From positions 236,315 through 300,314 of the forward strand of contig UESW01001681.1 of NCBI GenBank assembly GCA_900491605.1: 64,000 bases of DNA, in the 5' to 3' direction. A program made the position numbers and the translations under genes. This DNA is from Calamus simplicifolius (taxonomy: Eukaryota > Streptophyta > Magnoliopsida > Arecales > Arecaceae). Every line of letters begins with the position of its first letter. Position 1 is the first letter of the stretch. The notes under the pieces were generated by a model. It made no database searches, was not told where the DNA came from, and saw only the letters and a list, made by a program, of their open reading frames with translations. Positions 32,919 through 43,950 of this stretch are shown here, piece by piece.

Positions 32919-33914
32919 CGGAGGAGGGGAGGGAGAAACGATATGAAGAGTGATTGCAGGGATTCGGTGTAATTAATTTAGGTTTGATTGGTTGATTGGG
33001 TTCATTAAGGCATGGAATCACTGGGAGGATTTGGTGGCCTTCAATCTTCATCAACATAAAGGTAGGCTTGGACCACGGGATCACGGGACAGCCCATAATC
33101 AGCCAATAATCGTTTAAATGATATAATTAAGCAGGTTAAAGACTTGATTGTTTTTGTATTTTCGAGGCAATAATCAACCGCAAATTGCGCAATATAATTA
33201 AGTGGGTTTAAGATAGGATTAATGTGTATATTGCTTTAATTGAGACAGCTTCCCAATCCAGCATCCCAGAATCTCGTGTTGATTGCTTCTGACATATCTT
33301 CTGTCATTTCTGGAAAGATTGGAAGTACTAAAGAGAAATACCAACATTTCGCGCACGAGCTTGGTCCCCTTGGGGTTTCCGACTCCTTGATGCATCTTAA
33401 TAAGCAAGTGCTGGAATGTTTAGAAAATAAATTTTTCAGAATTCTTTCCATTCAACCTGATCTCAGCTACCTTTTTCTCTCCTCTTCCTACGATGGTAAT
33501 TTTTTGTGAAATTAAATTACCAATTCAGGTGAACTTTAATTTTGTAAAATAGATTGGGAATCGAAAACCAGTCATATGGAATACCTATCCTCTCTCTTGG
33601 AAAATAAACAAACAAATATTTTAATAATGATTTCAATTTTGTTCCCAATAATAATGATTCAGTTCGTTGATGCTCCTCACCACCTTGGCATTGGAGCTAT
33701 ACCCACTGGCCCAGCTTGATGGCACTGCCTAGTTGTCACTAGTGCTATAGGATTCACTTTCACATTACCATCATGTTGCCATAGCATCAAAATGAGACCT
33801 AATGGGATTTCTACTTTCAAGAGTCTAATGCAAGTTACAGTTTCAAACTTTTAGGCTAATTCATGTTCCAACCGGAATTACCTAGCCCAATTCTAGTGCT
33901 GATCAATTTTGACA
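32919..33914. other. MADS upstream region, no further gene recognised
   Basis: The 5' flank of the MADS gene. A GC-balanced patch at 33240-33509 has overlapping frames on both strands (89, 71 and 62 codons), but I recognise no domain; it may be an old exon or transposon fragment. The rest is AT-rich. Confidence 0.5.
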
Positions 33915-34609
33915 ATTTTATTGTCACACCCCAACCAATCAGCTACATTGAGTATATGACCTGACCGCATAATTCCTAAGGCTTGACCCAAGAAAATATC
34001 CTAGTATGTTAATTCTAAGCCAAACTAACATAAGAATTAAAATGATAAACTGACATATTTCATTGATAATTTATTAGTTCAAAATATAGGGTTCAAACAT
34101 ATTTTGTATTATATATAAAATGCTAGTTATGCTCTCATCCAAATTTTTTAAAATAAACCCTGAAGCTAGATGTTCTTTAGCTTTGAAAAATATGACAATA
34201 ATTATATGAGCTAATAGCTCCATAAAAAATATCCTCTATGTACCCTAATATGAATTAAATATGCATATATATCATTTTATAATCATTAAGTATAGAATTA
34301 ATAATATTATCTTAATGTCAATTAATTCTTATGCTAGTATTAAATAGTTTAAATTTGTCGATTCAATCAAAAAGTATGATATTTATAATCATAACACATA
34401 ATAATAATAGCAATACCACATAGGTCAAATCTCATAATTCAAATAATAACATACTTCCATAATAACTTTAGGTTCATGATTTATACACATGCTAAATTTC
34501 TGTTGGGGGGTAGAATCATCATTGCATTGATAATCATGCAAGGGAGCTAAGACCGACCCCATCCCTCCGCCCGCTACGATATGCCCCCAAGGAATAAGCT
34601 AAACTAATG

Positions 34610-35290
34610 TGGTCCATCGGGTCACGCGATCCCCCGAGCTTCCATAGCTCGGCCTCCCCGAGCTTCCGTAGCTCGGCTCTCTCCGAGCCTCCCATGGTTC
34701 GGCTCTCTCCGAGCTTCCATAGCTCGCCTTCCCCGAGCTTCCATAGCTCAGCTCTCTCTGAGCCTCCTATGGTTGGATCTCTCCGAGCTTCCATAGCTCG
34801 GCTCTCTCCGAGCCTCCCATGGTTCGGCTCTCTCCGACCTTCCATAGCTCGGCTTCCCCCGAGCTTCCATAGCTCGGCTCTCTCCGAGCCTCCCATGGTT
34901 CGGCTTTCTTCGAGCTTCCATAGCTCGGCTTCCCCCAGCTTCCATAGCTCGGCTCTCTCCGAGCCTCCCATGGTTTGGCCTCTCCGAGTTTCCATAGCTC
35001 GGCTTCCCCCGAGCTTCCATAGCTCGGCTCTCTCCGAGCCCTCCATAGCTCGGCTCTCTTCGAGCCTCCATGGTTCGGCTCTCTCCGAGCTTCCATAGCT
35101 CGGCTTCCCCGAGCTTCCATAGCTCGGCTCTCTCCGAGCTCCCATGGATCGGCTCTCTCCGAGCTTCCATAGCTCGGCTTCCCCGAGCTTCCATAGCTCG
35201 CTCTCTCCGAGCCTCCCATGGTTCGACTTCCCCGAGCTTCCCATAGATCGGCTCCCTTTGGGCTTCCGTAGCTCGGCCTCTCTGAGCAAC
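34610..35290. repeat. CCGAGCT hairpin tandem array in solo LTR G
   Basis: Roughly 25-bp sub-units alternate into about 50-bp units. The sub-units are CCGAGCTTCCATAGCTCGG (7-bp arms CCGAGCT/AGCTCGG around TCCAT) and GAGCCTCCCATGGTTCGG. About a dozen long units lie in U3, upstream of the TATA box. Confidence 0.88.
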
Positions 35291-35577
35291 CCACGATCCG
35301 ATATTCACCTTTGCGGAACCCGGCGCAGGAGAGCCTAAACCCATCTTAATGGAATCCCAGGCAAAGAATTATATTGGAGAGTGGTCTAGAACCTAATACG
35401 GCCACCTAAGACCTACGCACCTACCAGATCTCAAGCCATTAAGGAGCTCTCCTTGTCGTCGATCCCTTAACAAACAAGATACGGATCCCAACGGCCCCAC
35501 AACGGCCTGATTCAATCCATTACCGTATCCAAACAACCTTCGAACCTTCAGAAGGTGCTCAAGGTCCAGGTGACAGC

Positions 35578-35586
35578 CTATAAATA
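35578..35586 (+). promoter_or_regulatory. TATA box of solo LTR G
   Basis: CTATAAATA followed by a CT-rich leader (ACTCTCACTCTTACTCTC), a typical plant LTR promoter arrangement. Confidence 0.65.
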
Positions 35587-36500
35587 CGACACTCCTAGAT
35601 TCTCCCAGGTATGCACTCACTCTCACTCTTACTCTCTCACTCTCCCCAGCTGCTCGTCAGTGCTCCCCCCTTTGAGCTTCCGATCGGCCGCCCCTGGAGA
35701 GACTCCCTGGAGAGATCCATCTTCCATTTTTTATTGATCACCGATTCTCCCACTGACTTGAGTGTCGGAGGGTCTTCCGCGGAGGGCCACCCCCAACGCC
35801 TCTCGTGCGAGGACTTCTGTGCAGGTCCACCCCAGGAGATCGACCGCGTCCGAGTCGAAGGACGGATCCCGGCGGCAACAATTTCATATCCTCAATCTAC
35901 AATGTTTTAAATTTATTATTTATAATTTCATGTTCAATCCAATACTTTAATATATGGACTAGTTACAATTACACTAGATAATAATCAATACCGTACTAGA
36001 TAATAATCAATACCGCACTAGACAATATCACACTGAGCAATACTCTCACGTGATAATTCGAGATGTACCTTTTTTTAATATATAATATTTATTTAATTAA
36101 CTTATCATGTTTTGATAATAGATTAGCATACTTTTACTGCTAGCTGATTACAAAGACAAAAAAAATATGTGCCATATTTTCCCTAGTAGCCGACCATAAA
36201 AGATAATACAAAGAGGTGTCATATATCTACCCATGATAGGGCATCATGCGGCCAATCCAATTACACCCACCAATTTTTTAGGTTTGAAATTTATTTATCA
36301 ATAATATGCATGCTTTATCACTATCTTATTATTTAATTAGAATTCAATCTTCATAATGATATCACAATTTAGGATAATAGCCCTTCATATAATATTCATA
36401 ATAACATAAGTAATTATCCAATAATAAAAGTGCATGATATATAATATTAAAATCATGCAGGTAATATATTTGGGATTTCTCACCTTTAATGAGCATATTG

Positions 36501-37619
36501 TTGGTCAAGATTTTAGTTTAGACGGTAAGATGCCTTTATTGCACCTAAATTAAGTTTTAGTTAATAAAATATGAAGATTGACTAACACATGATTCTAATA
36601 GAATAAATCCTATTTTCTATTTTTCTAGATGTTTAAATGATCTTTATACTTTAGTACTAATCCTAATTTATTTGCAATGTTTTGATTTAATAATATTAAA
36701 AAGTTGGCATTTTACCGGTGGCTTGATTTAATATTGATTCAATAGTATAAAGGAACTCCAAAATATCTTCATTTTAACTGAAGTCCATCAACTACAAACC
36801 CCTTTGTTGAGAAGTCATCTTCTTCTCCGCAAAGTTAAAGAAAATATCTTGGTGGCACCTCCAAAGCTAAAGCCAAAATGGGGCTTTGACGACAACCAAC
36901 AACAATCAACGTTCTAAATATATCCGATCTAACCAGATCAATCTAAATTGATCATGGTAGATCTAATTAAATCAAGCCTAATGAAGTTTGATCAAGTGAA
37001 TTAAGCTAAATCAATCCTAATGAAACTGGATTAGCCCTAAACAAGCCTCAGATGGGTTCAAAGGAGAGCATTGCTCCTAAATCGACCTCAAATTAGCTCA
37101 AAGAAAAATATTCCTAAATCAAAACCATTAGTTTAAAAGGAAGCCTTGCACTCATATAAGCGCTTAGACTCTTTGAGTAATATGATGAGCGAAAAGACTT
37201 ACTGCACCATTCTTCGATGCAGCAAGCATGCACTGACCGTGTGGAATGGTCATCCACATGTGCCAGCGCACACAAGACTTATTGAGCCATCGTATGCAGC
37301 CGTTACATGCTTGCTGCACCAGAGAGCGATGCAGCAAGACTTTTCCAATGATCAGTTGACATTAGCCTAGAATTTATCTTCCGGAAGTGTTTGGATTGTC
37401 ATGAGCTGCTTTTCTTTGATTATGAAATGGCTTGATGCTGCTCTAACTTGATCCCATTGTGGCAACTATTGGAGGGGTTGAGGGATGGATCCTTGATCAA
37501 GTTATAAGAAAAGGCTTGTTTGATGAAGCAATCCCAGAGAAATAGTATTGTAGGAGAAATAATGCTGGGTTTCTGCAACCCCTTTCGGTCTCAAAAACTC
37601 TTTATTTTCCTGTGCAACG
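36501..37619. other. Intergenic, nothing firm
   Basis: AT-rich. The stretch 36900-37100 repeats words such as GATCAA and CTAAATC. The frame at 37146-37370 has no recognisable domain. Confidence 0.45.
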
Positions 37620-37796
37620 AGCGAGCCACTCATGTTTTGGAACTTCTGAAGGCTATTGATGCACAATTTGAGTCTTTAGATAAGGCACTGGCTAGCACCC
37701 TAATGGCAAATTGTCATCAATGAAGCTCACTACTGTTGGAGGTATGCGTAAGCATATCATGAAGATGAGGGACATTACGGCTCAGTTGAAATCCTG
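37620..37796 (+). pseudogene. Ty1/copia gag fragment
   Basis: Plus-strand peptides A-I-D-A-Q-F-E-S-L-D-K-A-L-A-S-T-L-M then, after a small frame change, M-K-L-T-T-V-G-G-M-R-K-H-I-M-K-M-R-D-I-T-A-Q-L-K-S match the conserved core of plant copia gag (UBN2-type). The fragment ends abruptly at ATCC (37794), and the next bases are already inside the 59-bp array of element D's LTR. Related sequence upstream to about 37511 may belong to it. Confidence 0.75.
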
Positions 37797-38870
37797 GTCG
37801 GCCCCTCTCGGCCCCGACCATTCCTGGTCGGCTTCTCTCGGCCCTGGCGTCTCCAAGCCCACCGAGTCAGCCCCGACCATTCATGGTCGGCTCCTCTCAG
37901 CCCCGGCGTCTCCAAGCCCGTCGTGTCAGCCCCGACCATTCCTGGTCGGCCCTCTCGGCCACGGCATCTCCAAGCCCGCCGAGTTGGCCCCGACCATTTC
38001 TGGCCGGCCCCTCTTGGCCCCGGAGTCTCCAAGCCACCGAGTTAGCCCCGACCATTCTTGGCCGGCCCCTCTCGGCCCCGGTATCTCCAAGCCCGCTGAG
38101 TCAGCCCTGACCATTCCTAGTCGGCCCTTCTCGGCCCCGGCGTCTCCAAGCCCGCCGAGTCAGCCCCGACCATTCCTGGTCGGCCCTTCTCGGCCCCGGT
38201 GTCTCCAAGCCCGCCGAGTCGGCCCCGACCACTCCTGGTCGGCCCCTCTCGGCCTCGGCGTCTCCAAGCCCGCTGAGTCGACCCCGACCATCCTGGTCGG
38301 CCCCTCTCGTCCCCGGCGTCTCCAAGCTCGTCGAGTCAGCCCCGACCACTCCTGGTCGGCCCCGGCGTCTCCAAGCCCGCCGAGTCGGTCCAGACGATTC
38401 CTGGTCGGCCCCTCTCAACCCGGCGTCTCCAAGCCCGCCGAGTCGGCCCCGACCATTCCTGGTCGTCCCTTCTTGGCCCCAGCGTCTCCAAGCCCGCCGA
38501 GTCAGCCCCGACCATTCCTAGCCAGCCCCTCTCGGCTCCGGCATCTCCAAGCCCGCCGAGTCGGCCCCGACCATTCCTGGTTGGTCCTTCTCGGCCCGGC
38601 ATCTCCAAGCCCGCCGAGTCGGTCCCGACCATTCCTGGTCGGCCCTTCTTAGCTTCGGCGTCTCCAAGCCCGCCGAGTTGGCCCCGACCACTCCTAGTCG
38701 GCCCCTCTCCCGGCGTCTCCAAGCCCGCCGAGTCGGCCTCGACCATTCCTGGTCGGCCCCTCTCGGCCCGGCATCTCCAAGCCCACCAAGTCGGCCCTGA
38801 CCATTCTTGGTCGGCTCCTCTCAGCCCGACGTCTCCAAGCCCACCGAGTTGGCCCGACCATTCCTGGTCG
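37795..38870. repeat. 59-bp hairpin tandem array, 5' LTR of D
   Basis: About 17-18 units of about 59 bp containing CCGACCATTCCTGGTCGG (7-bp arms around TTCC), CTCTCGGCCCCGGCGTCTCC and AAGCCCGCCGAGTCGG. Long frames on both strands (for example 313 codons from 37711) are repeat by-products. Confidence 0.92.
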
Positions 38871-39259
38871 GCCCCACCCCGGTACGTCCTAGTCGGCGAG
38901 GCTGGCCCCGACCACCCCTGGACGACCCAGATAAGCCTTGACTCCCTCGGGAGAGTCGAGACTTCCCGTTTTCCTCCAGATCTGTCCCAACACGGCCCTG
39001 GTAGCTCGGGACGCTACCTCTCTGACCTGTGCCTCCTGACAATGCCAGATCCAATTACCCAATGGCCATGCTGCTGATGGGACTGGACCCAACTACCCAA
39101 TAGCCCCACTAGCTGATGGGACTTAGCCCACCAACTGCCACTTTCTCCCTTTCCGATGGGACAGGACCCACCAACCAGCGCAGATTAATGCAACTCCCAA
39201 GAACTCCGCGGACATTCCTTCTTCACGGAATCCCACGTGATCATGCCAGGGTCAACCCC

Positions 39260-39267
39260 TATAAAAA
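39260..39267 (+). promoter_or_regulatory. TATA box of the 5' LTR of element D
   Basis: TATAAAAA, conserved at the same place in the 3' LTR (near 51103). Confidence 0.7.
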
Positions 39268-39552
39268 GGTAAATCCACTCAATAATCAGGTATGCGTGAT
39301 AACCCCAAAAAAAATCGCTATCCTAAGGCCCAGAGAGGAATCCCTCCTCCCCGGGAACCCCTTTTTCATCTAAAAAAAGCTCATTCGAGCTCCTCTTCTG
39401 CTGTGACCTCAATTGCTAACTTGGGCATCGGAGGGTCCCATCGGAGAATCCTCTCCGATCCTGGAACTTCTTTGCAGGCAACCTGGTGAAGCAAAGGTTA
39501 AAGAATCAATCCGTTCCCGACATTCAGGACCAGTGATTGGGCGTCATCAGAT

Positions 39553-39570
39553 TGGCGCGCCAGGTAGGGG
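39553..39570 (+). promoter_or_regulatory. Primer-binding site of element D
   Basis: TGGCGCGCCAGGTAGGGG three bases after the LTR end. The same motif follows the LTR of element E (53438). This TGGCGCGCCAGGTAGG type is common among Tat-lineage elements. Confidence 0.75.
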
Positions 39571-39663
39571 GGCTGTTGGTGTAGGACGCAGCAAGTATCT
39601 CATAGCCTCCCTGTGCTACATCTCGACAAACTCTACTCCTTCCTCTCTTCTCTCCTTGAAGCC

Positions 39664-40700
39664 ATGGTGGTAACATGAACTCAGGACGCTTCCATCAGCT
39701 GTCCAGCGGGGCTTCCCCCGCCAGTTAGGCAGTAGAAGGCCAACCCCCCTGCTGCCGATCCTCCAGTCACCTGCCCACCACCGAATGCAGCCATACAAAT
39801 AGCGGAGCAACTGGCGACCCTCTCCCAGCAAGTCCAAACTCTTACTGCTATGGTCCACGGGCTCCAGCAGCAGCAGTCCGTGGCCACCCAGCACCAAACC
39901 GCTCCCCCCGCCAGTCAGCAGTCGGCAAGGGGAGGTTCTCCACGGTGGGAGGCCGATCGGCGGGAGGCCGATCGTCGCCCAGCTTCTCCTAGGAAGCCTC
40001 GCCGCGAGCCCTCCAAGCGGCCACTGTCCCTTGATCGTGGCCCCAGCAAATTCCCTCCTGGGCTGCATCATCAAGAGGAGCCAAAGCGGAAGTCCCGACT
40101 CCCGTCTCCTTCTCCTTTTCTTCTTCTTCTTCCTCCTCCTCCGAGCCATCTCGGAGGGCCCCAACAATCAGCCGACAGGCGGAGGAGCGCTTGGAGGAGT
40201 ACAACAGGCGACTAGACGAGCTCGCTAGGAAAATCAATCATCAGCCGGAGGAAGAGTTCGACACCCATCCTCCTTACACCCGCCGGATATTAAAGGAGCC
40301 TGTTCCCTCCAGATTTTGCTTCCCCCACGGTGGACCCATACGATGGTACGACAGATCCTCTCGACCATTTCAAGAGTTATAAAGCAATGATGCAGGTCCA
40401 AGGCGCTTCAGGCGCCCTTCTCTGCAAGGCCTTTCCACCACTTTGCAGAAGGCCGCTCGCGCGTGGCACTCGTGCTTGTCCCCTCACAGCATCAACTCCT
40501 TCCGAGAGCTGGAGAAGGCCTTCCTGGCACATTTCGACGCCTGCCGACGAATTCCAAGGGTAGCGGACAGCCTCTTCTCCGTGCGCCAGAAGGAGGGAGA
40601 GTCGCTGCGGGACTTTGTGTCTCGGTTCAAGGCTGCCGCCCTTAAGGTCTACCATCTCGATGATGCGGTAGCAACATTGGCGCTGAAGCGGGGATCCTCC
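39664..40700 (+). pseudogene. Gag of element D, broken
   Basis: Starts M-V-V-T, aligned with the gag start of element E at 53519. An early stop follows at codon 5 and another about 20 codons later. A low-complexity Q/P/R-rich region covers 39800-40170. The capsid core lies at 40191-40700 with frame changes: P-Y-D-G-T-T-D-P-L-D-H-F, then A-W-H-S-C-L-S-P-H-S-I, F-L-A-H-F-D-A-C-R-R-I-P-R-V-A-D-S-L-F, and L-R-D-F-V-S-R-F-K. It is cut at A-L-K-R-G by the CACTA-like sequence at 40701, so the rest of gag and the protease are missing. The homologous region in E is more complete. Confidence 0.85.
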
Positions 40701-42152
40701 CACTACAAGAAATACTGAAATAGCGACGCAAATTTAGCGACGCAATTTTGCGTCGCTAAATTGCGACCACTTTGCGACGCCTTTGTGACAACAAATATTG
40801 CGACGCATTAGCGACTCATCAGCGACTCAATTAACCAAAAATCAAAAAAAAAATTATTTTTAATATTGCGACGCAAACATTGCGTCGCAATATTTTTAAA
40901 TTAATTTTTATAAAATATAAATATCAATAAAATATTGCGACGCAATATTTGCGTCGCAATGTTTTTAGCAGAATTAAGAAAATTAAATTTTTATATTGCG
41001 ACGCCAATATTGCGTCGCAAATTTTTAAATTAATTTTTTATGAGGTATATAGTATTAAAAAATTGCGACGCAATATTTTGCGTCGCAATATTTTTAGCAG
41101 AATTAATATTTTAAATTTTAATATTGCGACGCACATATTGAGTCGCAATATTTTTAAATTAATTTTTTATGAATATAAATATCAATAAATATTGCGACGC
41201 ACTATTGCGTCGCAATGTTTTAGCAGAATTTTAAAAATTAAATTTTAATATTGCGACGCAAATATTGCGTCGCAATAATTTTAAATTAATTTTTATGAAT
41301 ATAAAATCAATAAAATATTGTGACGCAATTTTGCGTCGCAATGTTTTAAATTTTAATATTGCGACGCAAATATTGCGTCGCAATATTTTTAAATTAATTT
41401 TTAATGAATTATAATCTCATTAAAAATATTGCGACGCAATATTTGCGTCGCAATTTTTTAGCAGAATTAAATATTTTAAATATTTAATATTGCGACGCAA
41501 ATATTGCATCGCAATAATTTTAAATTAATTTTTTATAAAATATAAATATCAATAAAAATATTGCGACGCAATATTGCGTCGCAATGTTTTTAGCAGAATT
41601 AAAAAATTTAATTTTTCATATTGCGACGCAATTATTGCGTCGCAATATTTTTAAATTAATTTTTTTGAAATATAAATATCAATAAAAATATTGCGACGCA
41701 ATAGTTGCGTCGCAATGTTTTTAGCAGAATTTAAAAAAATTTAATTTTTAATATTGCGACGCAAATATTGCGTCGCCAATATTTTTAAATTAAATTTTTA
41801 CGAAATATAACTATTAATACAATATTGCGACGCATATTTGCGTCGCAAAGTTTTTAGCAGAATTAAATATTTTAAATTTTTATATTGCGACGCAAATATT
41901 GCGTCGCAATATTTTTTAAATTAATTTTTATGAAATATAAATATCATTAAAAATATTGCGACGCAAGATTTCCGTCGCATGTTTTTAGCAGAATTAAATA
42001 TTTTAAATTTTAATATTGCGACGCAAATATTGCATCGATCGTCGCCGATCGAGATCAGGTCTTGGATCGAACGCAACCGTCGGATCGTCGCCGATCTCGG
42101 ACGGATCGCCACGGTCCGAGATTGGTCGTGGCCGATCGGGATCAGGGCTTGG
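40701..42152. mobile_element. CACTA-type transposon end with palindromic subterminal array
   Basis: The sequence opens with CACTACAAGAAA, the hallmark terminus of plant CACTA (En/Spm) elements, exactly where gag of D stops. It is followed by about 24 spaced copies of TTGCGACGCAA/TTGCGTCGCAA motifs (40730-42035) and a GATCG-rich stretch (42036-42152) ending at the N at 42153. No matching TTTCTTGTAGTG terminus and no transposase are seen, so it is a partial or non-autonomous copy, possibly cut by the assembly join. The dense subterminal motifs are the usual transposase binding region of CACTA elements. Confidence 0.75.
40730..42035. repeat. GCGACGC/GCGTCGC palindromic tandem array
   Basis: Paired motifs ATTGCGACGC and GCGTCGCAAT recur about every 60-110 bp, separated by AT-rich spacers that alternate between two types (one with TTTTTAAATTAATTTTTTAT, one with TTTTTAGCAGAATTAA). 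Most pairs form perfect or near-perfect palindromes. Confidence 0.9.
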
Positions 42153-42154
42153 NG

Positions 42155-43254
42155 TGTCGGTGACTCCTTCCCCCAGAAGACCGGGAGCATCTCTTAGCCT
42201 TTTTGCGTGCTAATTCAGACATTTTTGCTTGGTCAGCATCTGATATGCCCAGCATCCCTCCGGAAGTGATCACCCACAAGCTCAACATTGACCCGCAGCA
42301 CCGTCCAATCCGCCAAAAGAAGAGAAGCTTTGCTCCTGATCGACAAAAGGCTATTGACGAGGAAGTCAACAAGCTACTCAGTGCCGGCCACATCCGGGAG
42401 GCACACTACCCTAGTTGGCTGGCTAATGTGGTCATGGTGCGTAAGGAAAATGGGAGCTGAAGGATTTGCATAGACTTCACCGACCTCAACAAGGCGTGTC
42501 CAAAAGACAGCTTTCCCCTGCCAAGAATTGATCAGCTGGTGGATTCCACCTCCGGGCATGAACTCCTCAGTTTCATGGATGCCTTCTCAGGATATAATCA
42601 GATAAGGATGGACCCCAGCGACGAAGAGCACACCTCCTTTGTGACGGAAAAAGGCATTTATTGCTACAAAGTGATGCCTTTTGGCCTCAAGAACGCGGGG
42701 GCAACTTACCAAAGATTGATGAACAGAGTGTTCCAGGACCAGCTAGGCCGGAATATGGAAGTCTATGTGGACGACATGCTAACAAAGAGCACCCGCGCCT
42801 TTGATCACATCTCCGACTTAGAGGAGACCTTCAACAACCTCCATCGCTTCCAAGTTAAGCTGAACCCCAAGAAGTGTGCTTTTGGGGTCACGGCAGGCAA
42901 GTTCCTGGGTTTCATGGTGACCCAGTGGGGGATCGAGGCGAGCCCAGAGAAGATCAGCGTCATACTCGACATGAGGCCACCATCCAGCAAGAAGGAAGTG
43001 CAGCGATTAGCCGAGAGGATAGCGGCTCTAAGTCGTTTCCTCTCCAAATCGATCGAGAGATGCTTGCCCTTCTTCAAGGCCTTGCAGAAGATGAATAGCT
43101 TCGAGTGGACAGACGATTGCCAGAGAGCCTTCGACGGGTTGAAGGCATTTCTGTCCTCTCCATCGCTCCTATCCAAGCCAAGAGGGGAAAGTCTTTTCCT
43201 TTACTTAGCCGCTTCTTCGGAAGCCGTTAGTTCAGTTTTGGTGCGTCTCGACTG
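42155..43254 (+). pseudogene. Reverse transcriptase of element D
   Basis: Two frames (42203-42460, then to 43254) span the RT domain. The N-terminus has D-I-F-A-W-S-A-S-D-M-P then I-R-E-A-H-Y-P-S-W. A TGA at 42458-42460 replaces the conserved Trp before R-I-C-I-D-F-T-D-L-N-K. Next come F-M-D-A-F-S-G-Y-N-Q-I, the F-G-L-K-N-A-G-A-T-Y-Q motif, the catalytic Y-V-D-D-M at 42764-42778, and the thumb. It copies element RNA into DNA. Apart from the stop and the missing protease upstream the domain is well preserved. A TGA also ends the frame at 43252, where the RNase H region begins. The chemistry and order mark a Tat-lineage gypsy element. Confidence 0.9.
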
Positions 43255-43540
43255 ATGGAACTCAAAGGCCCGTCTATTATGTGAGCAAGGTCCTCCATGA
43301 CGCAGAAGTCAGGTACTCCAAAACAGAGAAGGTTATCTTCGCCCTGATAGTCTCTGCTCGGCGTCTCCGCCCGTATTTTCAAGCCCATCATTGTGGTGCT
43401 CACGGATCAGCCCCTGCGAGCCATCCTGGCTCGTCCAGATACCTCAGGCCGACTTGCCAAGTGGGCCATCAAGCTGAGAGAGTTCGACCTTTCTTTCCAG
43501 GCTCGACCGGTTCTGAAGTCCCAAGTTTTGGTTAACTTCC
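43255..43540 (+). pseudogene. RNase H (gypsy type) of element D
   Basis: Follows RT directly. It reads P-V-Y-Y-V-S-K-V-L-H-D-A-E-V-R-Y, then I-F-A-L-I-V-S-A-R-R-L-R-P-Y-F, then after a one-base shift near 43390 V-L-T-D-Q-P-L-R-A-I-L. RNase H removes the RNA strand of the RNA-DNA hybrid. The frameshift inactivates it. Confidence 0.8.
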
Positions 43541-43950
43541 TAGTTGAATGCACTTGGGCAGAGGAGATGACTGAGGAGGTTACCAAGGAACAGCGCGAGC
43601 CCGAGCCAGGCGGAGAGGAGAAGCTTGGATCTCATTCTTGCGGGTTTCTATTCGAAGCCACCAACAATCAAGCTGAGTACGAGGCCCTGCTGGCCGGGTT
43701 AATGCTAGCCCAGGAGTTTGGAATAAGGCATCTCAGAGCTTTCACGGACTCGCAACTCATCTCCGGGCAAATCAATGGGGAGTACGAGGCGCGTGACCCC
43801 GTTATGACTCAGTACTTGGGCAAGGTTCGGCTCCTAACCTCCCGCTAGCTTATTTCAATATCAGTTATATTCCACGGAGTGAAAATGCCAAGGCCGACAT
43901 CCTTTCTCGTCTGGCCACCTCTGCCGATGGTGTGGCAAGGGATGCTACAT
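43541..43950 (+). pseudogene. Second (archaeal-type) RNase H of element D
   Basis: A second RNase H copy typical of the Tat lineage. It shows A-T-N-N-Q-A-E-Y-E-A-L-L-A-G with the catalytic Glu, F-T-D-S-Q-L with an Asp, and, after a frame break at 43848, A-K-A-D-I-L-S-R-L. The first catalytic block (H-V-D-G-A-S-N in element E) is deleted between about 43610 and 43640, so this copy is dead. The family's usual order RT, RNase H, second RNase H, integrase is kept. Confidence 0.82.

Larger units (their letters stand above)
34501..35880 (+). mobile_element. Solo LTR (G) of a Tat-like gypsy element, TSD ATTTC
   Basis: A 1380-bp segment from TGTTGGGGGG to CGGCGGCAACA flanked by ATTTC at 34496-34500 and 35881-35885. 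CTATAAATA at 35578-35586 gives plus orientation. The U5 motif CTTGAGTGTCGGAGGGTC resembles the U5 of elements D (CTTGGGCATCGGAGGGTC) and E, which suggests the Tat lineage. About half of the LTR is a tandem array (34610-35290). Long open frames on both strands through the array are by-products of the repeat. Confidence 0.9.
33915..36500 (-). mobile_element. Probable decayed long gypsy LTR hosting a solo LTR
   Basis: It begins TGTCACACCCCAACC at about 33915, like the plus-strand end of element F's LTR (TGTCACGCCCCAGACCC at 58567). The AT-rich sequence on both sides of the inserted solo LTR (33930-34500, 35886-36480) resembles the U5-R part of such LTRs. No opposite end, promoter or coding region was found, so orientation and end are inferred from the resemblance only. 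Confidence 0.35.
37795..39549 (+). mobile_element. 5' LTR of Tat-lineage gypsy element D
   Basis: Matches the 3' LTR at 49759-51383, but its first bases (TGATGTGGC...) are missing and a copia gag fragment adjoins the array directly. It contains the 59-bp array (37795-38870), TATAAAAA at 39260-39267, a U5 with CTTGGGCATCGGAGGGTC, and the end GGGCGTCATCA at 39549. A PBS-like TGGCGCGCCAGGTAGGGG follows at 39553. Confidence 0.88.

Noticed and set aside
33219..33509. Frames of 62-89 codons on both strands
   Set aside because: No recognised protein family; could be an old exon fragment but nothing supports a gene.
34534..35344. Long frames on both strands (163-251 codons) rich in W-K-L-G-E-S or S-F-H-S-S repeats
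   Set aside because: They lie wholly in the tandem array of solo LTR G, occur in several frames and have no domain.
37711..38652. A 313-codon frame starting with copia gag residues
   Set aside because: After the first 30 residues it is only translation of the 59-bp array; similar frames occur on the other strand and in the 3' LTR.
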